Assembly: GCA_034440635.1 (NCBI GenBank)
Contig: JAOTON010000767.1
Span: 372,001-436,000, forward strand
Source: Lepas anatifera
Lineage: Eukaryota; Arthropoda; Thecostraca; Lepadidae
Direction: 5' to 3'
Length of the DNA stretch: 64,000 nucleotides
The translations under genes and the position numbers were made by a program. Shown here one piece after another: positions 47,001 through 59,690 of this stretch; position 1 is the stretch's first letter, and each line of letters begins with the position of its first letter. Below the pieces are notes generated by a model. That model was not told where the DNA came from and searched no databases. It worked only from the letters and a program-made list of their open reading frames with translations.

Positions 47001-47990
47001 ACCTGTGGGGGAGGTGTGAGCCGCCCCCAGACCGGCCGGGTCAGCTGGCGGTCGGCTGCCGTCCAGCCCCTGCCGTGCATTGTCCACTGTGGCGTTGCGT
47101 CTGTGCGCGTCATCTGGCGGCTATTGTGGCTGCTCTCCGGCCGGCTTTGTCATGGTAATGCCGCCGGTGCCCGCTGCCTCGCAGCCGGCGGTCCCTCTTC
47201 TCAAGTGCTCGGTGTGCGCTTCAGAAGCGCCGTCGGTAAATCATCCGAGGAGAGGTGCGACCGCCTCCGCCCCGAGCTGTTAGTACGCTGCTGTCATACA
47301 ATCACTGGCCGCGGCCTCAATACTTTAATGGTAGACTTGATGCTGGCCTCGCTCAGGTGGAGACTATGAAAGGGATGTACAATACTTATGCTCAAAGCGG
47401 CTTGTTTTCCGATGATGGATCAGTGTGTGATATACTGGCAAATAAGGAAGCCAGTAGGGCTGCAGCATCCCTCTCCAGCCGCTCTCTGTCAGCCCCGGAC
47501 ACCCTGCGCGGCCCCTCGCCGTGCCACCGCCCTACCGTCATCGTCGTCATCGCCTCGCCGTGCCACCGTCATCGTCGTCATCCGCAGCGGTGACTCATCC
47601 TCCGGCGGTGAGCCTGGCTGGCGCGGGCCTGGTGACGCTAGCCCTACATGGCCGCCGCAACTGTACAGCAACGCCTTTTTTGGCGCGCCGCGCGGCGGCC
47701 GGCGCGCGCCCGGTCCAACCCGCTGGCCTTGTGGAACCGGATGGCGGTGCCGGGCGCCGGCCACACCTGTACTCATCACAGGCCAATACCCGGCTACCGG
47801 GCCGCCGCCGACGCCCGCCGTCGTCGTCGTCGACTGCGCCTCTCTGCAACGCGTCCGGGGATACCACGCGCGTCGGCGTCGACGGCATGAAGGCGACGGC
47901 AGAGCGTTGTGAAGCGCAGCGGCTGGAGATGGTTATCGCGGCGGCGTCGTGTAATGTATGCCGGCAGTAATTCACCGTGTAATGGCAGTG
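47000..47990. promoter_or_regulatory. GC-rich island, about 1 kb
   Basis: Strong CpG density, short repeats of catcgtcgtcatc at about 47538-47585, and ccttttttgg at 47674. Frames up to 192 codons run on both strands at once, as expected from composition. No protein family recognised. Confidence 0.3.
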
Positions 47991-48289
47991 GATTGACGGC
48001 TGGCCGGCGGCCGGCGCCCTGCAGCCGCCTGCACGCTGTGCGTGGCCGAGACGACACCGAGCTATGTGTAAAAACGACGGCAGGAACAAACGGTGTGTCT
48101 GCTGGAGAGGAACGTGAGAACGCGGACATTGTGCAGAGGCGGAGGAATCGTCTAAGTCGTTCAGGGTGGTCATATGATATTGTTGTCGATTACATTCAGT
48201 CTTGCATCATTCCGTAGGTTCTCATACCAGCTGTTTTTTATGTTGATCCTATGTGAAAGAGCGCAGTGGTCGCATTTACAGGAGACTAG

Positions 48290-48930
48290 TGCCGGGCACG
48301 CGGGAGTGCGGTGGGAGGGACGGGCCGGTGGGGGCGGCCGCCACCGTCATTACCTCTGACGCTGATGACACGGTTACCAGATACGCACGTGGGTGACGTC
48401 ACGTCGGAGGTCGCGGTGGCGTCATCGCGGTGGAGGCGGCGGCCCTCGCCGTTGTGTCACTCGGTATCAGCCGGTGACGTATGTCCCCGGCCCGGCCGTG
48501 CGAAGCTGGGCGTCTTCGTGTTCGCGACGCCCACTGCGGAAAAATGGCCAATCTGAATCATCTCGCCGGCGTTGCATATGAATGGCTACCTGTTTGTGTT
48601 TCCTAGGTCACGCTTCCCACATTTCCCACCCGTGCGCTGCAGCGGCCGGCTATTTATGAGTCGGCGGCTGTAATCCGCTGAGCGGAGGTCAGGTGTGTGT
48701 TTTAGGGGGCGGGGGCGCCGGCTGGCCAGGCCCGCTGTTTTAGCACAGCTGGGACGGCCTGCCGGCGCGGCTCAAATAGCCACAATCACGGGTGTCGGCC
48801 GGCTGTGTGGGCTCACACACGCTCACTGCACGCACCGCTCCGTGTGTTCGCCGCCGCAGCCACCCGCGCCGCCGCCGGCCTTCCGAGGCGGTCCGACGCG
48901 CCAGCATTCCCGGAACATACTGGGTCTGCT
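48290..48930. promoter_or_regulatory. GC-rich island with TTTATGAG word and CRE-like sites
   Basis: gggtgacgtcacgtcgg (full TGACGTCA) at about 48392, ggctatttatgagtcggcgg at about 48647 and gctgtaatccgctgag at about 48667 lie in CpG-rich DNA. Likely regulatory; inferred only. Confidence 0.35.
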
Positions 48931-51900
48931 GAACGTCTTTCAAGTGTGCCTTTTCTAAGACTTCCTCTTATTTTTCTACGGTCCTTTGTCAAATGTTTTG
49001 TTGAAAGTTACTGTTTGTTGTCAAACAAGCTTGCTCGTTTAACTAGAATATTAGAGACGTCTGTTTTTGTGATAGCTTTTGACGCCAATGTTTATTTTTC
49101 TCGATCCCATATTCTACGATGATTTTTGAAGATCAGACTCACCAAAACCGTCTCTTTCATACATATAGAATGAGCTGGAACTGCTCTCGGAGGAAGCTGC
49201 GGAGTGACCTATCTCTGGATCCGTGCTCAGTGTGAGGTCGACTCGGTATGGTGCGCACGGGGCCTTTCTATTTTTGTTCTAGTAGGGCCACTCATAACCG
49301 GTGCGCTTTGCATTACGGGGAATGTTGCCGTAAGTGTTTGTCTAACCTCTCGACTGGACCAGATGGGACATGGAAGACGGTCTCCCGCGGTGAAGCTGTC
49401 CTGCGGTCCCGCTTGGTGTTGAACCTACGTTAATCCATGCTATCCAGATCTGGATGCAGGCAATGAAGGTATACAGCCCCATGTTTACCCCCCCCTCCCT
49501 TCCATCGGTCCCGTCATGTTTGTCTGTTCTTTTTACTGCGGAGTTCGAGTCGCGGTGGAAGGTTGAGGAGGCCATTTATACCCTGCTGCAGAAAAGCAGC
49601 CGATGAAGTCGCGGGAGCCTGGGAAGGAAAAGACTCAGTCCAAAATGATGCCGGCTCTCGGTTTTGAAAGCTCGCCGATCTATGCAGCCTCGTCCACTGA
49701 TATGTCTAATGGTTCATCTAATCTAATGGAGATTACCGCTCTCCACTAGTACAAAACCCCATTGTGCCACGCCTTACGTCGATTCTCCGGTGAGGAGCTC
49801 ATTTACGACTTTTCCTTTCCAGGGGATGCACCCTCGTTCTAGTTTGGCTTGATTTAGTTGATTGTTCAATCACCAAAAGGTCTGTATCAAACAAATCGCT
49901 GGTGAAATCATATAAACAAAATAGTCCTGCACAACACCTCCGGATATTGCAGATAAAATAAAGGCTTCATACAAACTGATGAATCAGCTGTTTTAGAATT
50001 GAACACGCCACCGATATGAGGTGAGATGTTTCCGGAATCGGGCAGCAATAGTGTGCCCTACGTCTGCCGATCTACACGTATTGGCTGGTCCACGGCATTC
50101 TGGCCAACTCTAGCATCGCCCCGGTCCTCAGCACGGGCATGACCCGTCGTCCTATCTTGCATGTGCCACGCACCCTCACCCCTGGGGTGGACACTGGTGG
50201 AAATCAGCAACCGACGATTTCCATCACCGAATTTGCGCAAAAGTTCGATTTCAGGATGTATTAGGTGATGTTCTGGAATTTAATCACTTGTGTTTGATCT
50301 GGTTTTACTGCACGACCGAAGCGTCTGAAGCGCGCAGTTGAAATAACGCTGTGCGATTCCAGGCGTTTCCCAGATGTTGCTGGCTCAAATTTCCCTGTCG
50401 CCCTTCCCGAGGAAGGGGGCGAATTTGGTCCCTGCCCCAGCGAAGGCCGAGCGGTTTCCACCTGCCCCAGCCGAACAGTTGTTCCTTCTGGCCGCTGCAG
50501 CCCGCCCTGATGTGGCGGCATCCACACTCGGCGGTGGGCTGATTTAAGAGTCGCCCTGCGCCGCATCGCTGCGCGTGGGCGGGCCGTCGGCGGACGCTTC
50601 CGATGCTGCGCCTCAATTACGGCGTCTTGTGTCACTAATGATGTAATATGTTACGTGGGCAGGAGATGCCGTGGTCAGGTCCCCTCAGCAGAGGCAGAGG
50701 AGACTTCCAGACCCGGGGAGGTGGAGTGTGTATTTAGAATGAGTGTCGGCCGCATCAGATCTAGTGGTGGTGTGGTGTTGCACTCCCCGATGGGGACCGG
50801 CGCCACCAGCCATCAGACCCATAGGGGATATCTGCGCGCTTTGTGTAGTACGGTCGTGGAGTGCTGTTACTTATCTGTCTGGACATCCCGCTAGGCTTGT
50901 ATTGTGCTGCCCGAGGCGATCATTAAAGACATGGGAGCTCCGTAAAAGGTGATTTCTAGGAGAAATGAAACGCGTTACTTGGGTTTTCCGTATGTGCTAC
51001 GCCACCGGTAGCTCGCTTCAAATCATATGAATGTGTCGTATTCCCTTCGATACCTTGAAAACATTTTTGTTGCAAAAGTGTTCCCATGGAATCGTATGAC
51101 TTGATTTTTCCGGAGGAGTTTCGGTGCGGCACTTCAATAATGAAGCGAATTCTTCCTCTGGAGTTAAATGTCACGCCCGCTTTTGTGAGCCGGGGGTTGG
51201 CTGCCAGCATGTGCTTGAGCTGCGGCTGCGGCAGGTGGACAGCGATGGACCGTGCCAGCGTCCTCCTACAACCAATGTACGGCATCTCGCCTGACATCGG
51301 GCTGGTCGCGTCAGAAAGGGGTCACGGAAGGCAGGCTACACCCTCTCTGATGGACAATTACTGCTCACTTCGGGAAACGGCCTTCAGCTTCTAGTCTACA
51401 GTGCCTTACTTACTCCGGGTGGAATAGATCTCTGCTGTTTGTGACGTTTCTCCACGAACGGTGTCAGGATGGCGCCGTGGCAGTGACGCCGGCTCCGTCA
51501 CTGACCTCCCCGGGGTGTCTGACCGCCTGCCATCAGGGCCTTCTGCATGGACGGAGATCGGAGGGACAGGTTCACGATACTCGGTCGAAATCCGTTATCC
51601 CTGGGTGTTTCTCTAAGAGGGTTATCGTGTGCGGATTTATGGATAAGTTCAGTGGGGAATGAGGCTTTAACTTGACGTACCCGACTGTTAATACTTATCT
51701 TGGTCGTGAGCAGCGGCGGTAACGGTCAGGATTTTCGAGGTGGGGGGCACATAGACATTTCAACCCATTTCTTTCCAGTCGACGCCATGGGGTAAGTGGT
51801 CAGGTCACTTCTCATGGGAGCGGAATGCCCTCCCCTTTCTCCCGGTGGTGCCGCCCATGGTCGTTCGCCGGTACCGGCGGGTGGCCGCTATCGGTGGGGC

Positions 51901-52210
51901 GCCGCTGGTCGGACCACTCCGCCCATCAATAGTGCCCACGTATTGTGCCTGCTAACCACGGGTGGTAATAAAAAAACGCTATGGCCGGTTGCAGCTATCT
52001 CACTGCGGATGAAATTGAATGTTTCGCTGGGCTGTTCTCTGCTGGGATGTGTGTGGGTGCACGGAACCCACTTTGGCGACTGGTTCAACAGGTGTTTATC
52101 CGACGTATCAATTTGTGGCGACGGGAGGGGATCAACGCCGTCGTCTGCAGCACGTCGGAGTGCCTTTCGCGGTGGACCGGCGTCGGCAGGTCGGCCGCGC
52201 CGCCACTGTC
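48931..52210. other. Intronic sequence, no gene recognised
   Basis: Mixed composition, GC-richer at 50380-50620 and 51800-51920. Overlapping frames on opposite strands, none with a recognisable domain. No array before 52220. Confidence 0.4.
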
Positions 52211-52219
52211 ATCAGCGTT

Positions 52220-52752
52220 GGAGATGAGACCGCTCCGGCGGGCGGAGGGTTCCGGTGTTGCAGCGCGTGGACGGTGGTAACGGTCCGTCCCGCGCTGGAG
52301 ATGAGACCGCGCCGGCGGGCGGAGGGTTCCGGTGTTGCAGCGCGTGGTCGATGGTAACGTTCCGTCCCGGTCGGGAGATGAGACCGCGCCGGCGGGCGGA
52401 GGGTTCCGGTGTTGCAGCGCGTGGACGATGGTAACGGTCCGTCCCGCGCTGGAGATGAGACCGCTCCGGCGGGCGGAGGGCTCCCGTGTTGCAGCGCGTG
52501 GACGTTGGTAACGGTCCGTCATAGGCTGGAGATGAGACCGCGCCGGCGGGCGGAGGGTTCCGGTGTTGCAGCGCGTGGACGTTGGTAACGGTCTGTCCCG
52601 GTCTGGAGATGAGACCGCGCCGGCCGGCGGAGGTTCCGGTGTTGCAGCGCGTGGACGTTGGTAACGGTCCGTCATAGGCTGGAGATGAGACCGCGCCGGC
52701 GGGCGGAGGGTTCCGGTGTTGCAGCGCGTGGACGGTGGTAACGGTCCAGCCG
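52220..52752. repeat. 77 bp minisatellite, 7 copies
   Basis: ggagatgagaccg starts at 52220, 52297, 52374, 52451, 52528, 52605 and 52681. The last interval is 76 bp because of a single G deletion. Each unit also carries ttccggtgttgcagcgcgtgg (one unit variant ctcccg) and ggtaacggtcc or a close variant. Minus-strand frames of 206-225 codons across it are repeat products. Confidence 0.97.
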
Positions 52753-54540
52753 TGCTGGCCATATTCAGCTGCGCATCTGCCGACCGGGGCGGGCACGTGC
52801 TCGGACGGCCGCATATTTCGCGTTGCGCTCACCGCACTGCCGATTTATGGGCTTTGCGGTGGAATTCGTCGAAGCTGGCTGATATCTGGCGGAGATGGTC
52901 GGTTTTGACGGGCGGTCAGACGCGGAACCGCACCGCATGGAATTTTCCACGGGCGGCGCAATTCTGTACATGTCACGGTGAAACGACAAGAATGCTTACG
53001 GTCGTGCGCCGCATTTTGTGGTATCCATGAATTGTGCAAATGCTGCTCCTTTGTACGACCTGTCACCGGCTGGGCTCTTGCAGCACCCGCGATCGTCTGG
53101 GGTCATGTCCGTCCATCCCCCCCCTGGCGCTATCGGAAACCAACGGTGATAGGAAAAATAGGGACGGAGCTGAACCCGTCTACTGTCAACCATTCACAGG
53201 TCACCAAAATGTGTTGGATTTTGGTGGTTTTATAAACTTGGGAACCCCTAGACCTAGGAAAATGCAAAGAGTAACAATTTTTGGTTTTGACCCAAGTGTG
53301 GCAGGATATATGGCATGACCGTTTGAGGTAATCGGGTGACCTTTACACCAAGCCAGTGACGAACAAGGATTTTCAAGGGCATGTCACATAGGATTCGAAT
53401 TCTTCGCTTAGGCCGGTCACTTTAATATCAAACCTATTGCCGTATGTTTTTTATTGATAACATAAGTATGTGAAAGCGACGTATCTCATTAAAATCCGTT
53501 TGGAACCTTTAGCGAAAAATTGAGGAGAGAAAGGAGTTGAAGGCCAGTCAGAAATAGCACCCTGGCGGTGGTGGAATAATAAAGGCTCATGACCTGTCTC
53601 ATTCAGGATGGTACTGGGTTTTGTGGTTGCGCACTATGTGCCTCTTTTTTGACGGTTGCATCAATGTGTCGGTGAATTTCCGGCGGCTGAGGCCGGAAAC
53701 TGGCTCCTGTTTGTCTCCGCAGAGATAGCGATTGCTCACGCGCTGTCCCGCTTGCTGGGCTGATAGGTTGGAGGTTGGACGCAGGACCCAGTTTGGTCAG
53801 AGACAATAACACTCGTATGAAATCAGTGTTACTGGCGTGATTTCACTGTTGATGTGTCTGTCCTAATCAGCCCAGACCGCATATGTCCCCTCGAATTTGC
53901 AACAACTCGATGTGCTTTCGAGCTTGTAGGACGAGGTGAAGAAGTACATGCGAAGCGATAGGAGGATTTCTTAGTTTTGGCACTCTCCGGCTCAACTGCT
54001 TTCTACACCCTGAGAAGTTATGCATAAATTGAGCCTTCTCGGACCTTCACCATCCGGCTTGCGTGTAAGTGTGGCGTGTAGAGCGCTCGTTAGCGGCTCC
54101 CTGCCACTCTCTTGCCAGCCAGGCCCAGTCTTTCGGCTGCGGCATCCCCGAGTACGCAATCAGCGCTGCTCTTCTCGGGATGACGCCGCGCCGTGGGGAG
54201 AATGTGCAGAAGAATACCGGGCGGGCACCGGGAGTCAGGTGTCACCTTCGGCCCGGCAGGATACACTCGATCTCTGCTAATGAGACATCTTTTAGGGTGG
54301 ACAGTCAGACATAGAGGGCTCTGCCTGAGTGGCCGGTTTTTGCCCGTTTGTACGGCCTCGCCCCTGTCACCAGTGATAAGCGCGGAGCTCCACCCGTGGT
54401 CCAGGTGAATGGGTCAGAGCCGCCCCCGCGGCCGGTCCTCTCTGAATGGGATGTCGTGAGGGTGCTGTCCTGTCATCGCTCTCACAGATCAAGACGCGCT
54501 GCCGGCCTCGGGGCAGGGCTGCTAGCTTACCCTCTGTGTG
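52753..54540. other. Intronic sequence, no gene recognised
   Basis: A gatttatgggctttgcgg word near 52842 sits just after the 77 bp array. Otherwise nothing supported. Confidence 0.35.
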
Positions 54541-55428
54541 TGGTTAGCTGGAGTCTCCTCTCCAGACAGCTATACTGGTACTTGCTGAGACCATGTTGGC
54601 ATGATCCAGGTGGGTGTGGTTAGCTGGAGTCTCCTCTCCAGACAGCTATACTGGTACTTGCTGAGACCATGTTGGCATGATCGAGGTGGGTGTGGTTGGC
54701 TCGAGTCTCCTCTCCAGACAGCTATACTGGTACTTGCTGAGACCATGTTGGCATGATCCAGGTGGGTGTGGTTAGCTCGAGTCTCCTCTCCAGATAACTA
54801 TACTGGTACTTTCTGAGACTATGTTGGCATGATCCAGGTGGGTGTGGTTAGCTCGAGTCTCCCCTCCAGACAGCTATACTGGTACTTTCTGAGACCATGT
54901 TGGCATGATCCAGGTGGGTGTGGTTAGCTCGAGTCTCCTCTCCAGATAGCTATACTGGTACTTTCTGAGACTATGTTGGCATGATCCAGGTGGGTGTGGT
55001 TAGTTCGAGTCTGCTCTCCAGATAGCTATACTGGTATTTGCTGAGACCATGTTGGCATGATCCAGGTGGGTGTGGTTAGCTCGAGTCTCCTCTCCAGACA
55101 GCTATACTGGTACTTTCTGAGACCATGTTGGCATGATCCAGGTGGGTGTGGTTGGCTCGAGTCTCCTCTCCAGACAGCTATACCGGTACTTGCTGAGACC
55201 ATGTTGGCATGATCCAGGTGGGTGTGGTTAGCTCGAGTCTCCTCTCCAGACAGCTATACTGGTACTTGCTGAGACCATGCTGGCATGATCCAGGTGGGTG
55301 TGGTTAACTAGAGTCTCCTCTCCAGACACCTATGCTCATACTTGCTGAGACCATGTTGGCATGATCCAGGTGGGTGTGGTTAGCTCGAGTCTCCTCTCCA
55401 GACAGCTATACTGGTACTTGCTGAGACC
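54541..55428 (+). repeat. 76 bp minisatellite, 12 copies, each with a TGTGGTT core
   Basis: tggtt begins at 54541 and then every 76 bp exactly through 55377, with no indel in eleven intervals; the last copy is truncated. Units run gtgtggttagctcgagtctc, ctctccagacagctatactg, gtacttgctgagaccatgtt, ggcatgatccaggtgg. TGTGGTT is present in all twelve and TGTGGTTA in ten. A few bases vary between units (cttg/tttc, gcta/acta). Confidence 0.97.
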
Positions 55429-56131
55429 GCCGCTGTAGCAGTCAGACACCGATTCCACTGAAGCGGGGCCGCTGGGGCGGGTCTCGCCGCGTCGCTGACG
55501 CCCAGCACCGCCTGCTTATGAGCGCTGTTGTCGCCGAATTTGCATGGGGCGGCGCGCGTCAGCTCTGCAGGTACTGCGCAACGCGGCGCGCCGCATCAAC
55601 ATGCTGGCTCAATGTATGCGGGCCGCTGTCGAGGCGAACGGTGTCGTCTGGTGTGTTTTCTGCATAAACAAGCAAAGGTGCAAGAGCTGTCACTTGTGCA
55701 GTCGTCGTATGAAAATATATGTGGTGTAAGGTGTGATGTGGTGTCTGCTGGAAATGTGGGTTGTGTATCTCTGCTACCGTTCAGTATTCATTATAATCAT
55801 TAGAATAAATTACTCCCGTTTCCATAATAGCACCATAGTTGCAGCTGTTTTTGTGTTACTTTAGCTTCCCCATCTTCTTCCTCTTGGGAGTTTAGCACCG
55901 TCTATGAGTTGTCATTGGCTGCAGCAGTATGTTTCTGCTTTTTTCAGGTGATGCCGAAAGCCCTAATACGCAATGATCACTAATAGTCATTTGCATGTAG
56001 TATTTGTATTCAGTAGCAGAAATCACGTTCAGGAATCGGGCAGGAGATGGTTTTCTGGATGAATTCGTTATCATTTATTTGCTACTATCTGATTTGTTTT
56101 GCCGGGGGAAAGTATCGTCTCGTTTGTAACT
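55429..56131. other. Intronic sequence, no gene recognised
   Basis: GC-rich for 200 bp after the array, then AT-rich. No exon recognised. Confidence 0.4.
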
Positions 56132-56977
56132 TTAACACGCGCATTGACGGGGGCGGGTACCCGCCCCCCTCGGGTTTTTCGGAGACAGCAGAAAACAGCG
56201 GCGCGTAGCGCCGCCGTACTTGGTATACCTTTTCCCTCATCATTTTTACAACTTCTGTGAAAATTTTAAGGTTAGGTCATCTCAGGTCAGGTCACCAGTA
56301 CAGGTCAAGTGACCCGACCTCAAAAAAGTTTAAGATAGCATAAGTCGGAGCGGGCTGAACTTATCCGATTGAAACTCATATCACATAATGGCCCCACTGA
56401 GTTCTCTAAAATATGTTCCGGTATTTTTGATATCGATGACCTAAGGTCAGGTACGAGGCATGACCTCTCCATTGGAAATACATAGGAAAAATGGTTTTTA
56501 CGGAATAACTCAGTAACGGATGGTGATAGAGCATTTATTTTAGCTGCATTAGACTCGCCTGGGCTTTGCAGTTCTAATGATATGCATTTTATATAATTTG
56601 ACCCTGACCTGACCTCAGGTCAGGTCAAATCCTTGATTTGACCTAGCAAGGTCAAATTATATATCATTCGATTCGGCTTGCTAAGAGGATTCATATAGTT
56701 CAAGTCGTTTTGCTCTATCTTTACTTTTTCAGATGTAATGGCCGAAAAACTGATTTTACATGTTATCCCTATGACGGGCATGTTTTGACCTCTCGTGACC
56801 TTAAATGTGACCTGACAAAAAAATGGCTCAAATGTTTTCGATGGAGAAGTGGATGGGCAGCCCAACGCCGTTAACCGTTTTTCGCTACCTACCGCGGTTC
56901 TCGAGATCTTAGGGGGCGGGTACCCGCCCCCCCGTCAATGCGAAGGTGGCTCAGACCCCCGTCAATGCGCGTGTTAA
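56132..56977. mobile_element. TTAA-flanked non-autonomous transposon, copy 1 (846 bp)
   Basis: TTAA at both tips (56132-56135, 56974-56977) bounds inverted ends CACGCGCATTGACGGGGG. Just inside each end is the same 20 bp palindrome GGGGGCGGGTACCCGCCCCC. The right end repeats the tip motif, separated by gcgaaggtggc. The interior has about 18 GGTCA/TGACC words by hand count. No transposase frame. TTAA target duplication is the hallmark of piggyBac-type elements; that class is inferred from the target site only. Confidence 0.85.
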
Positions 56978-57119
56978 ATAACACCGAGTAACCGCGCTAG
57001 CTGTGCCTGTTCCTCATGGTAAAAAAATCAACCATTCAATTTCCAACCCTAGAGCTGTGAATATGGAAAAAGTTTTTATTTTTCAAATACTTGTCCTGAC
57101 CTGTCGCAGTGCCGCCACT
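56978..57119. other. Short AT-rich intronic spacer
   Basis: Nothing recognised between the transposon and the next GC-rich island. Confidence 0.4.
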
Positions 57120-57770
57120 TAACCAAAGCAGTGATTACCACCTGTGTGTACGTTCACCTCGAGGGTGATCCAACGGCACGTGCCATTACTGTCCCTCTGT
57201 GTTACTGCCGAAGTGTGCGGCAGTGCAGACAGCCGTGATGTCCTGCTGGAGGGACTGGGGGCGGGGGGACAGTGCAGTCTCCGGCGTGTGGGGTCCCGCG
57301 CAGTGGCCGCACCAGCTGGCTGCCAGAGTGCAGGGCGGGCGGCCGCCTGGGCGAGACGCACTCCTCGGTGTGCGGACCGGGGCAGGTCGGCCGCTCGGAG
57401 CGCCTCCCGGAGGCCTGGTCCCTGATGGGCCGCCGGCACGGCGCGTCCGAGCAGGCTGCTGTACCTAAAGGCCTTGACACGGAGTCTGCTAATCGCAGAT
57501 CCAATAATGATAGGTAATGTGTACGGCGGCTTCTGATGTTGCGGCTGAATCTGGCTCCGTTGTCTGCGGAGCCGGCGATGGCGGATCTGATATCGATATC
57601 TTAATATCTGGAGCCGGCTGATGGCCGGTGTGATAAAGCCTGATGGCCGGTGTGATAAAGCCTGATTGCAGCGCCGCGCCGATCCGGGGCTGGCTTCCGG
57701 CGCTTCCCATTCACTCACGCACCGCTCGTTTACGTTAATGACGCCGTTGGTTAACATTTATGTCCTAATA
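57120..57770. promoter_or_regulatory. GC-rich island ending in a TAAT-rich cluster
   Basis: CpG/GC-rich to 57470, then gctaatcgcag, ccaataatgataggtaatg, a duplicated gatggccggtgtgataaagc (about 57618 and 57641), and gttaatgacgccg with ttaacatttatg. The frame of 212 codons on the minus strand is compositional. Enhancer-like; inferred. Confidence 0.35.
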
Positions 57771-59690
57771 AAATTTACCTCATGGTAATATACTATTTAA
57801 TGTATTCTTTCTCAGGAAAGGCGAAGCCTGAAGCAGTGGCGCTCTTCGTTCAGTATGTGCATTTTACTTTGCATTATTTTACACCGGTGCAGATGTTTGT
57901 TCGACAAACAGCATTCATGAACTAGGTACTAAGTTTTACATGAACGGTCGTCAAGAGTTCTCTTTCTTTTTTAGGGTTTCGGGGAATTTTGAATATTTCA
58001 ATTAGATCGCGTACTTGTGTGATGAAAAAACTGGGTGTTGATGGGGAGTGATTGGAAGTTTAACATGCAAGTGAATGGGAACCTGCAACTTCTAGGCTGG
58101 TGACCAACTAGGTACGGTTACCGACTGCCCCAGTTGTCTTTTGTTTCAAGACCAGTGAATCGTTCTTAGAATTGTTTTTGGACGAGTGAAATTTGTTTAT
58201 CTGTTCAGATGCTGATTGGAGGCCTCTAGAAATAATGCTTGTAAACCTCCTATGCGAGAAAATTCGGGTTGAAATGTCAGGTCAAAGGGACTGCATCAAA
58301 CCTGTATCGGAATCTCTACTTCACGAAGACTGGCACTGTTATTGGTATCGGGTATATTTTCTCAGGCTAATTTCTAAAATTAGACTTACCAGACTTTTAA
58401 CAGTAATCATAGAATATTGAGTGACAATAGAAGTTAAGTCTCAAAAGAGCAGACATAGAAGTCTAGTCACAAAAAGTTAATTGACTAAAATAACAAAGCG
58501 ACAGCCACGTGGATAGGGTTCCGTGTGTGTGTTGGACTTTTAGAGCGCTTCAGCTGCCAGGGCTATATAGCGCGCCTAACAAGATATTCATCAAAGATCC
58601 GGTTATTGTTGGATCATAAAGTATATTCCTGCGGGCTTAAAGCTAATATTTGCCTTGAGTATTGTATCTCCGCAGTCTGCCGCCACTTTATATTCGATTG
58701 CGCCTCTTCCAGTATTGAAATATATAACGAAGCAGATAAGACCGTTGCCATTGATGTATTGGTGAAGTGAAGACCTGGGGCGGCTAGGGCAGATGGTTGT
58801 ATCTTCCCAGCGCGTGCGTGAGAGGAATTCGAACTCAAAACGGAGATCTTTATGAGTCACAAACCACAGAGAGGCTGGATGAGACTAATTGGGGGCCGGG
58901 CAGAGGAGGCTCGGCTTTGTTCCATAAATAGGCGGCCGTCATCGCGGTATGCCCCCGTCCATTTGCGGGGGCTCTGCATGTTGTCGGGTTAGCTACGGCC
59001 TTGTTTGGAGCGCTGTTACGATAACCCAATTACGGGTAGAGCACCTGGCAGGTCTGAGCGTGATGTGCGGCACCGTTTGGCCCGCTTTTTTAATGGGTAA
59101 TTGGCTGATGAGTGAGATAGTCGCTAACCGAATTAGTGCTTGTCAATATAAACCAGTGCAGTGCATTTAAAGCAGGCGCTGTGCAATGTTCGTTATTTTT
59201 ACTGCGCCTTCTTTGTTTGCTCCGCTATCTTGAGGAATAATGCTCTCGGAGGGAAGTCTCGCGGAAAGCAGTTCCGCATCTCTATTTTACAGTATTTCTT
59301 TACGACACGATAAACTGAATTTTTGGGCTCGAGTTTTTCCCCTCGTTTCGGATACCATAGGGGCGTAATTTTCGGCTTGTGTCATGGATGATGCATCTCA
59401 TTTTGAGTAATGCAACTTTATTAGACCGTATAGTGTATTTGTGAGTAAAACCGAATGAAAATGCACTACGGGCATGTTGGGCTAGCCCATTCTGTTCATG
59501 CATGTAGACGTGCTGTAAAAACAACATGACATTGCATTCTTTACATAATTGCCTTGCGTTCTGTGTCGTGAGCTGAAACGGTTTTCTGATCCAACCCGTG
59601 GTATAAGCCGTGAAAATGAAAGCCGAGTCGAAGCGGTAATCTCGACGTATATAATCTCCCACGTCGTTATCAGGCGACATGTGTTGCAGT
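57771..59690. other. Intronic sequence, mostly AT-rich, no gene recognised
   Basis: Around 58918 the word ccataaataggcggccgtca lies in a short GC-rich patch; it is one base longer than a CArG box. No exon supported. Confidence 0.4.

Noticed and set aside
52085..52832. 206- and 225-codon minus-strand frames
   Set aside because: They run over the 77 bp minisatellite in overlapping frames. No protein family recognised.
54541..55428. CRISPR-like array
   Set aside because: Units are contiguous and homogeneous, with no unique spacers. It is a minisatellite in an animal genome.
58790..58830. B-box-like gagttcgaattcc on the minus strand
   Set aside because: No A box at the right spacing, so neither tRNA nor SINE is supported.
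58924..58934. CArG box at ccataaatagg
   Set aside because: Seven A/T bases between CC and GG, one more than the CArG consensus.
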